Below, one piece after another: positions 1 through 8,602 of a stretch of DNA of 64,000 nucleotides. The position numbers and the translations under genes are program-made. The notes below the pieces were generated by a model. The model saw only the letters and a program-made list of their open reading frames with translations, ran no database searches and had not been told where the DNA came from. The stretch comes from Planobispora rosea. Lineage in GTDB: Bacteria; Actinomycetota; Actinomycetes; Streptosporangiales; Streptosporangiaceae. The stretch is taken from contig NZ_BMQP01000025.1 in assembly GCF_014648175.1 (NCBI RefSeq), forward strand, positions 53,839-117,838. Direction: 5' to 3'. Each line of letters opens with the position of its first letter. Position 1 is the stretch's first letter.

Positions 1-560
1 AGCGCGAACATGATGCCGACGCGCTGGCGCATGCCGCCGGACAACTCGTGCTGGTAGGAGTCCAGCACGCGGGCGCCGTCCAGGCCCATCCGGCCGAGCA
101 GGTCCCCGGCCTCGCGCACCAGGGCGCGCAGGTCCCCCACCCCGTGTGAGCGGCCGAGGTCGAGCAGTTGCCTCCCGACTGTCTTGAGGGGGTTGAGAGA
201 GTTCTGGGCGGCCTGGAAGACGTAGCCGACGTGCCGTCCCCGGGCCCTGCGCAGGTCCTCGCCGCGCAGGGCCACGACGTCGCCGAGGCCGTCGATCTCC
301 ACGCTGCCGGCGCTGATCCGGCCGGGCGGCTGGACGGCGTTGAGCAGCGAGAGCGCCAGGGTGGACTTGCCGGAGCCCGACTCGCCGACCACGCCGGTGA
401 TCGTCCCGGGTGGCAGGTCCAGGTCGACTCCGGAGACGGCGGGCAGCTCGCCGGCCGGGGTCCGGTAGACGACGGTCAGCCCGCCGATCCGAACGCCGGG
501 AGCGGTCCTCTCGCCGGAGGCGGTCTTCCCGCCGGGGATGGCCGATGGGGTCGCAGGCAC
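1..560 (-). CDS. Peptide ABC transporter ATP-binding protein (partial, 3' end outside window)
   Basis: This is the ATPase subunit of an oligopeptide/dipeptide (Opp/Dpp) importer, acting on the cytoplasmic face. The visible N-terminal ~186 residues contain Walker A (GESGSGKST), the Q-loop region (YVFQAAQNSLNP) and the signature motif SGGMRQRV with the H-E-L-S lead-in typical of OppD/DppD. The gene runs off the window before Walker B. I place the start at GTG 558-560, preceded by GAGGAG about seven bases away and only 3 bp after the stop of the upstream permease. It is the last visible gene of an SBP-permease-permease-ATPase operon. The remainder of this subunit, and a second ATPase (OppF), probably lie outside the window. 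Confidence 0.9.
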   Translation of the reverse strand, partial: MPATPSAIPGGKTASGERTAPGVRIGGLTVVYRTPAGELPAVSGVDLDLPPGTITGVVGESGSGKSTLALSLLNAVQPPGRISAGSVEIDGLGDVVALRGEDLRRARGRHVGYVFQAAQNSLNPLKTVGRQLLDLGRSHGVGDLRALVREAGDLLGRMGLDGARVLDSYQHELSGGMRQRVGIMFA

Positions 561-563
561 CCG

Positions 564-1466
564 TCACTCCTCACGCAGGCGGGGGTTGAAGATCTCGTCC
601 ATGGCGTCCACCACGAGCACGATGCCCAGGGTCAGCAGCAGGATCGCCAGCAGCGGCGCCAGCATGTACGGCAGCGCCGCGGTGGTGGTCAGCGCGCCCC
701 CGCCGAACACCGAGAGGTTGAGCATGACGCCCCAGTTGTCCGCCTCGTACGGCAGCACGCCCAGGAAGAACAGGCCCACCTGCGCGTAGACGGCGCCGGT
801 GACCGTGATGAGCATGCTCATCGCGATGTACGGCGCCATGCTGGGCAGCAGCTCCCTGCCCACGATGTGGGTGGTGGGCAGTCCCAGGCCGCGGACCGCC
901 TCGATGAAGCCGCGCTCGCGCAGCGACAGCGTCTGCGCGCGCACCGCCCGCGCCACGGTGCCCCAGCCGAGCAGGCCCAGCACCAGCCCCATCTCCACCG
1001 CGCTGCCGAACGACCACACCGTCGACAGCACCAGCAGCAGCGGCAGACCGGGGATCGTCAGCTTCATGTCGGTCAGCCGCATGAGCACGGTGTCCCAGCG
1101 GCCCCGCTTGAAGCCGGAGAACAGCCCGATCGCGGTGCCGAGCACCACCGTGATGACGGCGGTGACCAGGGCACTCAGCAGCACGTACCGCGAGCCGGTG
1201 ACGACCTGCGCGAGCACGTCCCGCCCCTGCCCGTCGGTGCCGAACCAGTGCTCGGCGCTCATCGGCGCGTAGATCTCGTCCGGGTCGCGCGGGAGCGGCT
1301 CGGGATGGAACATCGGCCCGAACACGCCCATGAACGCGAAGCCGAGCAGGATGACGGCCCCGGCCAGGCGGCTGGGCTTGCGCCGCATCACCCGCCACAC
1401 GCCGCGCCAGAAGTCGCGGCGCATGGCCGCCGTCGTGCCGCCGGTCTCCAGGATGGCGCTGCTCAT
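564..1466 (-). CDS. Peptide ABC transporter permease, DppC/OppC type
   Basis: A 300-residue inner-membrane permease. It starts with an OppC-type cytoplasmic N-terminus (FWRGVWRVMRRKPSRLAG), a first TM segment, and the periplasmic region with the HWFGTDGQGRDVLAQVV motif characteristic of this family. Several TM helices follow. The EAA coupling loop reads EAVRGLGLPTTHIVGRELLP, the site that docks on the ATPase. Length matches family norms. Its ATG overlaps the stop of the preceding permease (ATGA, 1463-1466), so translation is probably coupled. The substrate is inferred to be peptides from family membership; nothing in the sequence narrows it further. Confidence 0.93.
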   Translation of the reverse strand: MSSAILETGGTTAAMRRDFWRGVWRVMRRKPSRLAGAVILLGFAFMGVFGPMFHPEPLPRDPDEIYAPMSAEHWFGTDGQGRDVLAQVVTGSRYVLLSALVTAVITVVLGTAIGLFSGFKRGRWDTVLMRLTDMKLTIPGLPLLLVLSTVWSFGSAVEMGLVLGLLGWGTVARAVRAQTLSLRERGFIEAVRGLGLPTTHIVGRELLPSMAPYIAMSMLITVTGAVYAQVGLFFLGVLPYEADNWGVMLNLSVFGGGALTTTAALPYMLAPLLAILLLTLGIVLVVDAMDEIFNPRLREE

Positions 1467-2473
1467 GCCGCCGCCTCCGCGCCGGAACGGACCCGCGGGT
1501 CGATGACCGTGTAGAACAGGTCGGCCAGGATGTTGGCCACCACGATCGCCACCGTGATGATCAGGAACGCGCCGCCCATCAGGGCGTAGTCGCGGTTGGT
1601 GACGCTCTCGATGAGCAGGAAGCCCAGTCCCGGGTAGTTGAAGATCTTCTCGATGAAGATCGCGCCGCCGAACAGCAGGCCCAGCGAGATCGCCAGGATC
1701 GTGAACAGCGGCAGGATCGCGTTGCGCATGATGTACCGGAAGATGATCGAGCGTTTCATCCCGCGCAGTTCCGCGGCCAGGATGAAGTCGTCGCCGAGCA
1801 CCGTGACCACGCTCGACTTCATCGCCAGGATCCAGCCGCCGTAGCCCGCCAGCGCGTACGTCACCACCGGCAGCGTGGCGTGCTCGATCAGCGAGCCGAT
1901 GTAGCCGGCGTTGAACCCGGGCTCGAACAGGATGTCGGCGGTGCCGCCCGGCGGCAGGACCGGGATCAGCGTGGTGAAGATCGCGCCCATCAGCAGCGCC
2001 AGCACGTACTGCGGCACCCCGTGCAGCAGCGAGCCGGAGATCGCCAGGAGGTCGCCCAGCACGCCCGAGCGCTTGATGGCGGCGTACACGCCCATGGTCA
2101 CGCCGAGCAGGAAGCTCAGCAGCGTGCCGGTCAGCACCGGCAGGACGGTCCACTTGGCCGCCTCGCCCAGCACCGTCGTCACCGGGGTGCCGGGGTTGGT
2201 GACCGAGACGCCCAGGTCGAAGCGGAACAGGCCGCCCATGTAGTCGACGTACTGCTCCCAGAGCGTGCCGCTGGGCAGGAATCCGTACATGACGGCCGTG
2301 GCACGCTCGGCCGCCTCCGGTGACATGCCCTGCTCCACCAGCTTCTGGTAGCGCGCCGCGATGGGGTCGCCGGGGATGTTGCGGATGATGAAGAAACTGA
2401 TCGTGGCGACCACGAGGACCATGGCGATCCCGCGGGCCAGGTGGCCCGCGAGACGCCGTGCGATAACCGTCAT
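1463..2473 (-). CDS. Peptide ABC transporter permease, DppB/OppB type
   Basis: A 336-residue permease beginning with the typical OppB N-terminal helix (ISFFIIRNIPGDP, the RxxPGDP motif after TM1). The EAA loop is around LAAELRGMKRSIIFRYIM, and there are about six TM segments. It forms a heterodimeric channel with the downstream DppC-type permease. A long extracytoplasmic insertion follows TM1 (about residues 40-95), as in other OppB proteins. The gene lies 66 bp downstream of the solute-binding protein and overlaps the next permease by four bases, so the genes form one operon. No truncation or missing motif is apparent. Confidence 0.93.
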   Translation of the reverse strand: MTVIARRLAGHLARGIAMVLVVATISFFIIRNIPGDPIAARYQKLVEQGMSPEAAERATAVMYGFLPSGTLWEQYVDYMGGLFRFDLGVSVTNPGTPVTTVLGEAAKWTVLPVLTGTLLSFLLGVTMGVYAAIKRSGVLGDLLAISGSLLHGVPQYVLALLMGAIFTTLIPVLPPGGTADILFEPGFNAGYIGSLIEHATLPVVTYALAGYGGWILAMKSSVVTVLGDDFILAAELRGMKRSIIFRYIMRNAILPLFTILAISLGLLFGGAIFIEKIFNYPGLGFLLIESVTNRDYALMGGAFLIITVAIVVANILADLFYTVIDPRVRSGAEAAA

Positions 2474-2539
2474 GCCTACCGAGTCTTCTCCTGGGTCTTC
2501 TTCCGGGTCTTCTTCCGGGCGTTCTCCCGCCGGACCTTC

Positions 2540-4354
2540 CTACTGGGCCTTCTTCACCATGCCCAGCTGGATCCACACCCCGGCGGGCAGGCGCAGCAGG
2601 TCGCTGTCCTGCTCCGGCCAGCCGGTGAACCGGCCGGTGTTGGTGAACTGGGTGTTGACGTAGTCCCAGAGCTGGATGACCGGCAGGTCCTGGTTGGCGG
2701 CCTTGGCGAGCTGGAGCATGATCGGCTTGGCCGCCTCGGCGTCGGCCGCGTTCAGCCTGCCGGTCAGCTCGCCGGGGTTGATCCTGCCGACGCCCTCGAC
2801 GTCGATCTCCTCGGCGCCGCCCATCCAGTTGCCGCCCTTGCCCGGGGCCGCGTGCCGGATCTCGCCGGCCACGTTGGTCCAGCCGTTGGAGGCTCCGTAC
2901 AGGCGCTGGTAGATGTCGTACGGCGCGGGGCCGAGCGCGATCAGCCAGAAGCCCGTGTCGTACTTGCCGGCCGCGATCTCCTCCAGGTAGAGCGGGTAGT
3001 CGGCGACGGTGACGACCTCGGCGTCCACGCCGTTCTCGGCGAGCTGGCCCTTGATGTTCTCCTGCGCGGAGATCCAGTCGGAGAAACCCGCCGGGGCGTG
3101 CATGGTGACCTTCCACGGCGTGCCGTCGGCCAGCGTCCACCTGCCGTCCTTCTTCTGCAGCCCCGCGGCCTTGAACTCCTCCTCGGCCCTGGCCACGTCG
3201 TACCGGTACGGCTCCAGCTCGGCGAGGCCGGCGCCCAGCCACTCCTGGGCGGGCTTCTGGTGGATGCCGGAGGTGGTCACGGCCGGGGTGCCGCCCTCGG
3301 GTGAGGCGACCTTGACGACCTGCTCGCGGTCGATCAGGTAGGCCAGGCCGCGGCGCACGTGCACGTTGTCGTAGGGCTTCCTGGACTGGTTGAACGCCAG
3401 GCCGACGGCCACCGGCGAGTAGCCCTTGATGATGTTGCTGCCGGGCGCCTGCTTGATCTTGTTCATCACGTCGGCGGGAGCCGCGGTGAAACCGGCGTGG
3501 TCGAGCTTGCCGGAGATCAGGTAGTTCCAGATCTGCTCGTTGCCGGTGTAGTTGAGGAACTTCACCTGGTCGGGGGCGACGTTCGCGGCGTTGTAGAAGT
3601 TCTTGTTCTTCAGCAGCAGCGCCTCGCCCGGGTTCGCCCGCTCCAGCACGAACGGGCCGGCGGAGACGTCCTTCGGCGGCGCGAAGGCGATGATCTTCTC
3701 GCCCAGTGCCGTGATCTCCTCACGGGCCTTCTCGGCGTCGCCGCCGGTGCCGCGCGAGAGCTTCAGCTTGTCCCAGAAGTCGGCCGGCAGCACGCCGCCC
3801 CACACGTGCGCGGGCGCCACGTAGGTGTCGAGCACGCCGCGGGCGAACTTGGCGCTCGGGTTGGTCATGTCCTGCGTGACCTTGACCGTCGTGTCGTCGA
3901 CGACCTGCACGTCCGCCGCCGCGCCCGCCGCGCCCGGTGTGATCGCGAAGGCGGTGCTGCCCTGGGTGTAGGCGATGCCGATGGAGAGCCGGACGTCCTC
4001 GGCGGTCACCGGTTTGCCGTCGGACCACTTGTTGCCAGGGTGCAGCTTGATGGTGATCGAGGAGTTGTCGGGGGCGATCTCCCAGCTCGCGGCGATGCCC
4101 GGATAGAACTGGTTCGGGTCGGTCAGGTGGTTCTTGATCCAGGCCAGCTTCATCGCGTTGTACCCCAGGAAGGAGTTGCCCTTGGGGTTGTACGGGTTCG
4201 CGGGCGCGTTCGGGTCGATGCCCGGCCTGTTGACGTCGATCGTGGTGAAGAGCCCGCCACCGCCGCCGGCGGACCCGTTCTCCGTGGTGCCGCTGCCGCA
4301 TGCCGTGACGGCGGCAAGGCTGAGCAGCACCGCTGCCGCTGCTAGACGCTTCAT
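2540..4354 (-). CDS. Family 5 extracellular solute-binding lipoprotein (peptide-binding)
   Basis: A 604-residue substrate-binding protein of the SBP_bac_5 (OppA/DppA) class. It has a lipoprotein signal: positively charged MKR, a hydrophobic stretch, and a lipobox AVTAC with the lipidated Cys at residue 19. The mature protein carries family hallmarks such as an ITIKLHPGNKWSDGKPVTAEDV-like segment near residue 100 and a VRRGLAYLIDREQV-like segment near 340. It would capture peptides outside the cell and deliver them to the two permeases. GGAG sits six bases before the ATG, and a good promoter lies just upstream (4408-4436). It is the first gene of the importer operon. Its ligand cannot be read from sequence, though the neighbouring D-amino-acid-type pathway makes D-residue-containing peptides a conceivable source (inference). 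Confidence 0.93.
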   Translation of the reverse strand: MKRLAAAAVLLSLAAVTACGSGTTENGSAGGGGGLFTTIDVNRPGIDPNAPANPYNPKGNSFLGYNAMKLAWIKNHLTDPNQFYPGIAASWEIAPDNSSITIKLHPGNKWSDGKPVTAEDVRLSIGIAYTQGSTAFAITPGAAGAAADVQVVDDTTVKVTQDMTNPSAKFARGVLDTYVAPAHVWGGVLPADFWDKLKLSRGTGGDAEKAREEITALGEKIIAFAPPKDVSAGPFVLERANPGEALLLKNKNFYNAANVAPDQVKFLNYTGNEQIWNYLISGKLDHAGFTAAPADVMNKIKQAPGSNIIKGYSPVAVGLAFNQSRKPYDNVHVRRGLAYLIDREQVVKVASPEGGTPAVTTSGIHQKPAQEWLGAGLAELEPYRYDVARAEEEFKAAGLQKKDGRWTLADGTPWKVTMHAPAGFSDWISAQENIKGQLAENGVDAEVVTVADYPLYLEEIAAGKYDTGFWLIALGPAPYDIYQRLYGASNGWTNVAGEIRHAAPGKGGNWMGGAEEIDVEGVGRINPGELTGRLNAADAEAAKPIMLQLAKAANQDLPVIQLWDYVNTQFTNTGRFTGWPEQDSDLLRLPAGVWIQLGMVKKAQ

Positions 4355-4407
4355 GAACCGCTCCGGTGGGGGGTCTCGTCGATGCCGAAAGGCGGGACTT
4401 TGACCGG

Positions 4408-4436
4408 ACCCTACGGGCGCACGGAAGCTCCGTCAA
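4408..4436 (-). promoter_or_regulatory. Sigma-70-type promoter of the peptide ABC operon
   Basis: Read on the minus strand, TTGACG (4431-4436) is followed after exactly 17 bases by TAGGGT (4408-4413). This matches an actinobacterial housekeeping promoter (TTGACN, TANNNT). The predicted transcription start near 4401 gives a short leader of about 47 bases to the SBP start codon. The rest of the 309-bp gap (4355-4663) holds only a small GGACC/GGTCC stem at 4607-4621. I see no confident promoter for the rightward gene. Confidence 0.6.
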
Positions 4437-4663
4437 TAATTTCCACGAGGCGTGAAGCTTCTGTAATTTTTCTTCATCACCGTCGCGGCGGAGCCCCGTG
4501 TCGTGATCGCGGCGGGCCCGGCTCAGGCCACCGGGACGGGATGTCCGAGGGAGGACGACTCCACGCGGGCGGCACTGTGTCAGAAAGACAGGGATCCCAA
4601 GTTTCCGGACCTCTCCGGTCCCTTCCGTTGGCCCCCGGACGGCGGGACGGCACCGTTTGTGTC

Positions 4664-5128
4664 ATGACTCCGACCCGAACCCCGGAAACCATCCAGACCG
4701 CGACGCCGGCCACGCCGGGTGTGACGCCTCAGGCCACCGCGCCCCGGCGCCGGTGGCTCCGGTTCACCTGGCACTACGTCGAGATGGTCATCGCGATGTT
4801 CGCCGGCATGGCCGTCCTCGGCCTGCTCCTGGACGCCGTCGGCCTCGGCCTCTCCTACGCGCGGGACCCCGAGCTCGCCTACCTGGTGATGGCGTTCAAC
4901 ATGTCCGTCGGCATGGCCGTCGCGATGCGCCTGCGCGGTCACGGCTGGGCGGGCACCCTGGAGATGTGCGCCGCCATGTTCGTCCCCGTCGTGCCGCTCT
5001 TCCCGCTGCTGTGGCTGGGCGTCATCGACGGCGGCGTGCTGATGATCGTCTCGCACGTGGCCATGTTCCCGCTCATGCTGGCCGTCATGTTCCGGCGGCT
5101 CGACGAGTACGCGGGGTGCGCGCACTGA
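4664..5128 (+). CDS. Small four-helix membrane protein, unknown function
   Basis: A 154-residue protein with a Thr/Pro/Ala-rich cytosolic N-terminus (residues 1-35). About four hydrophobic segments follow: MVIAMFAGMAVLGLLL, a second at LAYLVMAFNMSVGMAVAM, a third at CAAMFVPVVPLFPLLWLG, and a fourth at MIVSHVAMFPLMLAVMF. Such proteins are common in actinobacteria and are sometimes loosely annotated as FliP-like, but there is no flagellar context here and I do not assign that role. The start is the first ATG that gives a compact N-terminus. It stands alone between the importer operon and the M20 gene, on the same strand as the latter, with a 61-bp gap. Confidence 0.75.
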   Translation: MTPTRTPETIQTATPATPGVTPQATAPRRRWLRFTWHYVEMVIAMFAGMAVLGLLLDAVGLGLSYARDPELAYLVMAFNMSVGMAVAMRLRGHGWAGTLEMCAAMFVPVVPLFPLLWLGVIDGGVLMIVSHVAMFPLMLAVMFRRLDEYAGCAH

Positions 5129-5189
5129 ACGACACCGGGCACGCGCCTGCCGTACGGTCACGGTAGAACGCCGACAGAAAGGCCGGTCC

Positions 5190-6425
5190 GTGTCCGCTCT
5201 CCCCCGTGATCACGCCGCCCTCCCGGACACCATGCTGCGGGATCTGGAGGAACTCGTCACCTGCGAGTCCTTCTCCGCCGACCTCGGCGCGGTGGCGCGC
5301 AGCGCCGGGGTCGTCGCCGCGCAGGGGACGCGCCTGCTGGGGGTCCCGCCCGAGACGATCGTGATCGACGGCGTCACCCACCTGCGCTGGACCTTCGGCG
5401 CCCCCCGGGTGCTCGTCCTCGGCCACCACGACACGGTCTGGCCGATCGGCTCCCTGCTGACCCACCCCTGGTCGGTGGCCGGCGGGATCGCCCGGGGACC
5501 GGGCGTGTTCGACATGAAGGCCGGGCTGGTCCAGGCGTTCCACGCGCTGGCCTCGCTGCCGTCCCCGGACGGGGTGTGCCTGCTGGTCACCGGGGACGAG
5601 GAGGTCGGCTCGCCGTCCTCGCGCGCCCTGGTGGAGGAGGCGGCCCGCCGGTGCTCGGCCGCGTTCGTGCTGGAGGGGAGCGCCGAGGGCGGCGCGCTGA
5701 AGACGGCGCGCAAGGGCACGTCGAACTACGAGGTGGTGGTGCACGGCCGGGCGGCGCACGCGGGGCTCGAACCCCGCAAGGGTGCGAACGCCGCGGTCGA
5801 GCTGGCCCACCAGGTCCTCGCGATCACGGACGTCGCCGCCCTGGCGGACGCGGACGGCACGGCCTCGCCGGCGCTCGCCGGCCCGGACACCGCCGTCCTC
5901 ACGGAGCCGGACGCCGAAACCACCGTCACCCCCACCGTCCTGACCGGCGGCACCGCGCCCAACACCGTGCCCGCGCTGGCCCGTGTGGCCGTGGACGTCC
6001 GGGTGCCGACCCTCGCCGCGCAGGAACGGGTTGACGCGCTGATCCGCGCCCTGTCCCCCCGGCTCTCCGGGACCCGGCTGGAGATCCTCGGCGGTCCGAA
6101 CCGGCCTCCGATGGAGGCGTCCTCCTCCGCCGGGCTGCTCGCGCTGGCCCAGCGGGTCGCCGCCGGTCTGGGCCTGGACCCGCTCGGCGGGGTCGGGGTG
6201 GGCGGGGCCTCCGACGGCAACTTCACCGCCGGGGTGGGCTGTCCCACCCTCGACGGGCTGGGCGCGGTCGGGGGCGGCGCCCACGCCGACGACGAGCACG
6301 TGGTCGTGGCCGCGCTGCCGGGCCGTACGGCACTGCTGGCCGGACTGATCAGGGCGGTGCTGGCCGGGGAGCGGGGCGAGGCCGGGAACGGGCACGGCGC
6401 CGTGGACGGAGCGGTGCCGCGGTGA
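5190..6425 (+). CDS. M20-family metallopeptidase / N-acyl-amino-acid hydrolase
   Basis: A 411-residue M20 dizinc amidohydrolase, closest in layout to carboxypeptidase G2/ArgE/DapE enzymes. Metal and catalytic residues are visible: the H-D-T of LGHHDTVWP (H80, D81 region), the bridging Asp in GVFDMKAG (D108), the catalytic Glu pair GDEEVGS (E137/E138) and a C-terminal His in GGAHADDEHV. A lid/dimerisation domain lies between (about 175-290). The start is GTG 5190 with GAAAGG upstream. The stop overlaps the GNAT start by four bases (GTGA). With the downstream GNAT and enolase-superfamily racemase it fits the N-succinyl-L-amino-acid hydrolase step of the D-to-L amino-acid pathway. Its exact acyl preference is inferred from context, not from sequence. 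Confidence 0.85.
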   Translation: MSALPRDHAALPDTMLRDLEELVTCESFSADLGAVARSAGVVAAQGTRLLGVPPETIVIDGVTHLRWTFGAPRVLVLGHHDTVWPIGSLLTHPWSVAGGIARGPGVFDMKAGLVQAFHALASLPSPDGVCLLVTGDEEVGSPSSRALVEEAARRCSAAFVLEGSAEGGALKTARKGTSNYEVVVHGRAAHAGLEPRKGANAAVELAHQVLAITDVAALADADGTASPALAGPDTAVLTEPDAETTVTPTVLTGGTAPNTVPALARVAVDVRVPTLAAQERVDALIRALSPRLSGTRLEILGGPNRPPMEASSSAGLLALAQRVAAGLGLDPLGGVGVGGASDGNFTAGVGCPTLDGLGAVGGGAHADDEHVVVAALPGRTALLAGLIRAVLAGERGEAGNGHGAVDGAVPR

Positions 6426-7216
6426 ACGGTGCCGCCCGCGACGTCGTCGTGCGCGAGCTCCACTCCCTGGCGGAGTTCCAGGAGGTCGCCCGGTTGTTCG
6501 ACGGCATCTGGCGGCCCGCCCCGGGCGGCGAGCCGGTCACGGTCGAGCTGATGCGGGCGCTGTCGCACGCGGGCAACTACGTGGCCGGCGCCTACGGCGG
6601 GGACGGGACGCTGGCCGGCGCGTCGGTCGGGTTCCTGGCCGCCCCCGCGGGCGAGGCCCTGCACTCCCACGTCACCGGGGCCCTGCCCGGGCGGGGGGCC
6701 GGGCTCGCGCTCAAGCTCCACCAGCGCGCGTGGGCGCTGGCCCGCGGCCTGGAGCGGATCACCTGGACCTACGACCCCCTGGTACGGCGCAACGCCCACT
6801 TCAACCTGGTCAAGCTCGGCGCCCTGCCCGAGGAGTACCTGCCGTCGTTCTACGGCGTCATGGGAGACGCGATCAACGCCGGTGACGAGTCGGACCGGGT
6901 GCTCGCCGTCTGGCGCCTGACGGAACCGCGGGTGACGGCCGCCGTACGGGGAGAGCCGGTCCCGGCCGAGGTCCCGCCGGACGCGGCGGCCGGGCTGGAG
7001 GATCGGGACGGGCACCCGGCCCCCGGCCGGGCCGACGCCCGGGTCGTGCTGGTGGCGGTGCCGGGCGACATCGAGACCCTGCGGCGGCGGGACCCGGGGG
7101 CGGCCAAGGCGTGGCGGCACGCCGTACGGGATGTGCTGGGCGGGCTCATGAACGAGGGCGCGCAAGTCATCGGTTTTCACCAGAAATCGTGTTATGTCGT
7201 GGAACGGCGCATCTGA
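6422..7216 (+). CDS. GNAT-family acyltransferase (COG3375 type), probable amino-acid N-succinyltransferase
   Basis: A 264-residue protein with the COG3375 arrangement. It has an N-terminal GNAT core (VVRELHSLAEFQEVARLFDGIW and GNYVAGAYGG), an acyl-CoA-binding segment GALPGRGAGLALKLHQR, then ITWTYDPLVRRNAHFNLVKLGA, a highly recognisable stretch of this family. In other bacteria this family sits beside N-acyl/N-succinyl-amino-acid racemases, where it acylates D-amino acids. It is translationally coupled to the M20 gene (GTGA, 6422-6425) and is followed by the racemase gene 91 bp downstream. The C-terminal ~80 residues are more divergent (charged, Pro/Ala-rich). Acyl donor and amino-acid specificity are inferred. 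Confidence 0.8.
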   Translation: MNGAARDVVVRELHSLAEFQEVARLFDGIWRPAPGGEPVTVELMRALSHAGNYVAGAYGGDGTLAGASVGFLAAPAGEALHSHVTGALPGRGAGLALKLHQRAWALARGLERITWTYDPLVRRNAHFNLVKLGALPEEYLPSFYGVMGDAINAGDESDRVLAVWRLTEPRVTAAVRGEPVPAEVPPDAAAGLEDRDGHPAPGRADARVVLVAVPGDIETLRRRDPGAAKAWRHAVRDVLGGLMNEGAQVIGFHQKSCYVVERRI

Positions 7217-7240
7217 GCACCGGTGAACGCCGGTGGCCGC

Positions 7241-7280
7241 CGCTGAGGGCCGCTGAGGGCCACTGAGGGCCGCTGAGGGC
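7241..7280 (+). repeat. Four 10-bp tandem repeats in the leader of the racemase gene
   Basis: The unit CGCTGAGGGC is repeated four times without gaps (the third copy has A for G at position 2). The repeats lie between the GNAT stop and the racemase start, ending 27 bases before the ATG. One unit equals about one helical turn. It may be simple slippage expansion or a spaced binding site. No gene is encoded here. Confidence 0.9.
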
Positions 7281-7307
7281 CGAGATCCGCAGAACCGAGG
7301 AGAGCCG

Positions 7308-8435
7308 ATGAAGATCACCGGGGTCGAGCTGCGGCGGATCGCGATGCCGCTGGTCACACCGTTCCGCACCTCGTTCGGGACCGAGACGACACGTGAGGTG
7401 GTCCTGGTCCGGGTCGTCACCCCGGACGCCGAGGGCTGGGGCGAGTGCGTGGCCATGGCCGAGCCCCGCTACTCCTCCGAGTACGCCGACGGCGCCGCCG
7501 ACGTGCTGCGCCGCTTCCTCATCCCGGCTCTCTCCCGGTACGCCGCGGAGCTCGCGGAGCCCGCGGAGTTCGACGCCCAGGCGGCGGAGCGGGCGATGGA
7601 GCCGTTCAAGGGCCACCGGATGGCCAAGGCCGCGCTGGAGACCGCCGTCCTGGACGCCCGGCTCCGCGCGCGCGGCGAGTCCTTCGGCTCCTTCCTCGGC
7701 GCCGCACGGGACCGCGTGCCCTGCGGCGTCTCGGTCGGCATCATGGACTCCGTCCCCCGGCTCCTCGACGCCGTCGCCGGATACGTCGAGGAGGGCTACG
7801 TCCGGATCAAGCTGAAGATCGAGCCGGGCTGGGACGTCGCCCCGGTCCGGGCCGTGCGCGAGCGCTTCGGCGACGACCTGCTGCTCCAGGTCGACGCCAA
7901 CGCCGCCTACGGCCTCGCCGACGCCCACCATCTCGCCCGGCTGGACGCCTTCGGCCTGCTGCTCGTCGAGCAGCCCCTGGCGGACGACGACCTGGTCCAG
8001 CACGCCCGGCTGGCGAAGCTGCTGCGCACTCCGATCTGCCTGGACGAGTCGATCGGGTCCGCCGCGCACGCCGCCGCCGCGATCTCCCTGGGCTCCTGCT
8101 CCATCGTCAACGTCAAGCCCGGCCGGGTCGGCGGCTACCTGGAGGCCCGCCGCATCCACGACCTGTGCCGGGCCCACGGTGTCGCCGTCTGGTGCGGCGG
8201 GATGCTGGAGACCGGCCTCGGCCGGGCCGCCAACGTCGCCCTGGCCGCCCTGCCCGGCTTCACCCTGCCCGGCGACACCTCCGGCTCCGGCCGTTACTAC
8301 GCGACCGACATCACGCCCCCGTTCGTCCTGGACGGCGGCCACCTGACCGTCCCCACCGGCCCCGGCCTGGGCGTGAGCCCCGTCCCGGAGATCCTGGACG
8401 AGGTCACCGTCACCACCGAGTGGATCCCCCTCTGA
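7308..8435 (+). CDS. Enolase-superfamily N-acyl/N-succinyl-amino-acid racemase (MenC-related)
   Basis: A 375-residue muconate-lactonising-subgroup enzyme. The capping domain (1-125) precedes a TIM barrel with the full catalytic set: KxK at K168/K170, metal ligands D196 (VDANAAY), E221 (VEQPL) and D246 (CLDESIG), and the opposite-face base K270 (NVKPGRVGG). This pattern is shared by o-succinylbenzoate synthase (MenC) and N-succinylamino-acid racemase. The M20 hydrolase and COG3375 GNAT directly upstream favour the racemase role, in which D-amino acids are succinylated, racemised and deacylated to L-forms. GAGGAG lies six bases before the ATG. A MenC role in menaquinone synthesis cannot be excluded because the two activities coexist in some members. 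Confidence 0.85.
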   Translation: MKITGVELRRIAMPLVTPFRTSFGTETTREVVLVRVVTPDAEGWGECVAMAEPRYSSEYADGAADVLRRFLIPALSRYAAELAEPAEFDAQAAERAMEPFKGHRMAKAALETAVLDARLRARGESFGSFLGAARDRVPCGVSVGIMDSVPRLLDAVAGYVEEGYVRIKLKIEPGWDVAPVRAVRERFGDDLLLQVDANAAYGLADAHHLARLDAFGLLLVEQPLADDDLVQHARLAKLLRTPICLDESIGSAAHAAAAISLGSCSIVNVKPGRVGGYLEARRIHDLCRAHGVAVWCGGMLETGLGRAANVALAALPGFTLPGDTSGSGRYYATDITPPFVLDGGHLTVPTGPGLGVSPVPEILDEVTVTTEWIPL

Positions 8436-8520
8436 CTCTGACGCGCCCGCCTGCGGGAACCGCCCGTCTTGTTTCGGAGCTGGACCGGAGGCACACGGCT
8501 CAGCGACGAATCTTCCCAGG

Positions 8521-8556
8521 CCACCGGTGTCGGGACAGCGTTCCCGACACCGGTGG
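8521..8556. terminator. Perfect 14-bp hairpin terminator between convergent genes
   Basis: A 14-base arm (CCACCGGTGTCGGG, 8521-8534) and its exact complement (8543-8556) flank an 8-base loop. It lies in the 167-bp gap between the rightward racemase gene and the leftward ABC-2 permease, so it could terminate both. There is no U-tract, which is usual for actinobacterial terminators. Confidence 0.8.
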
Positions 8557-8602
8557 TGTTCCGGGTGGACGCCTGGCGCGCTCCGCTCGCCCCCGGGGCC
8601 GG

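Noticed and set aside
4607..4621. GGACC/GGTCC stem upstream of the small membrane protein gene as a riboswitch or terminator
   Set aside because: Only five base pairs, with no conserved riboswitch elements; likely chance in GC-rich DNA.
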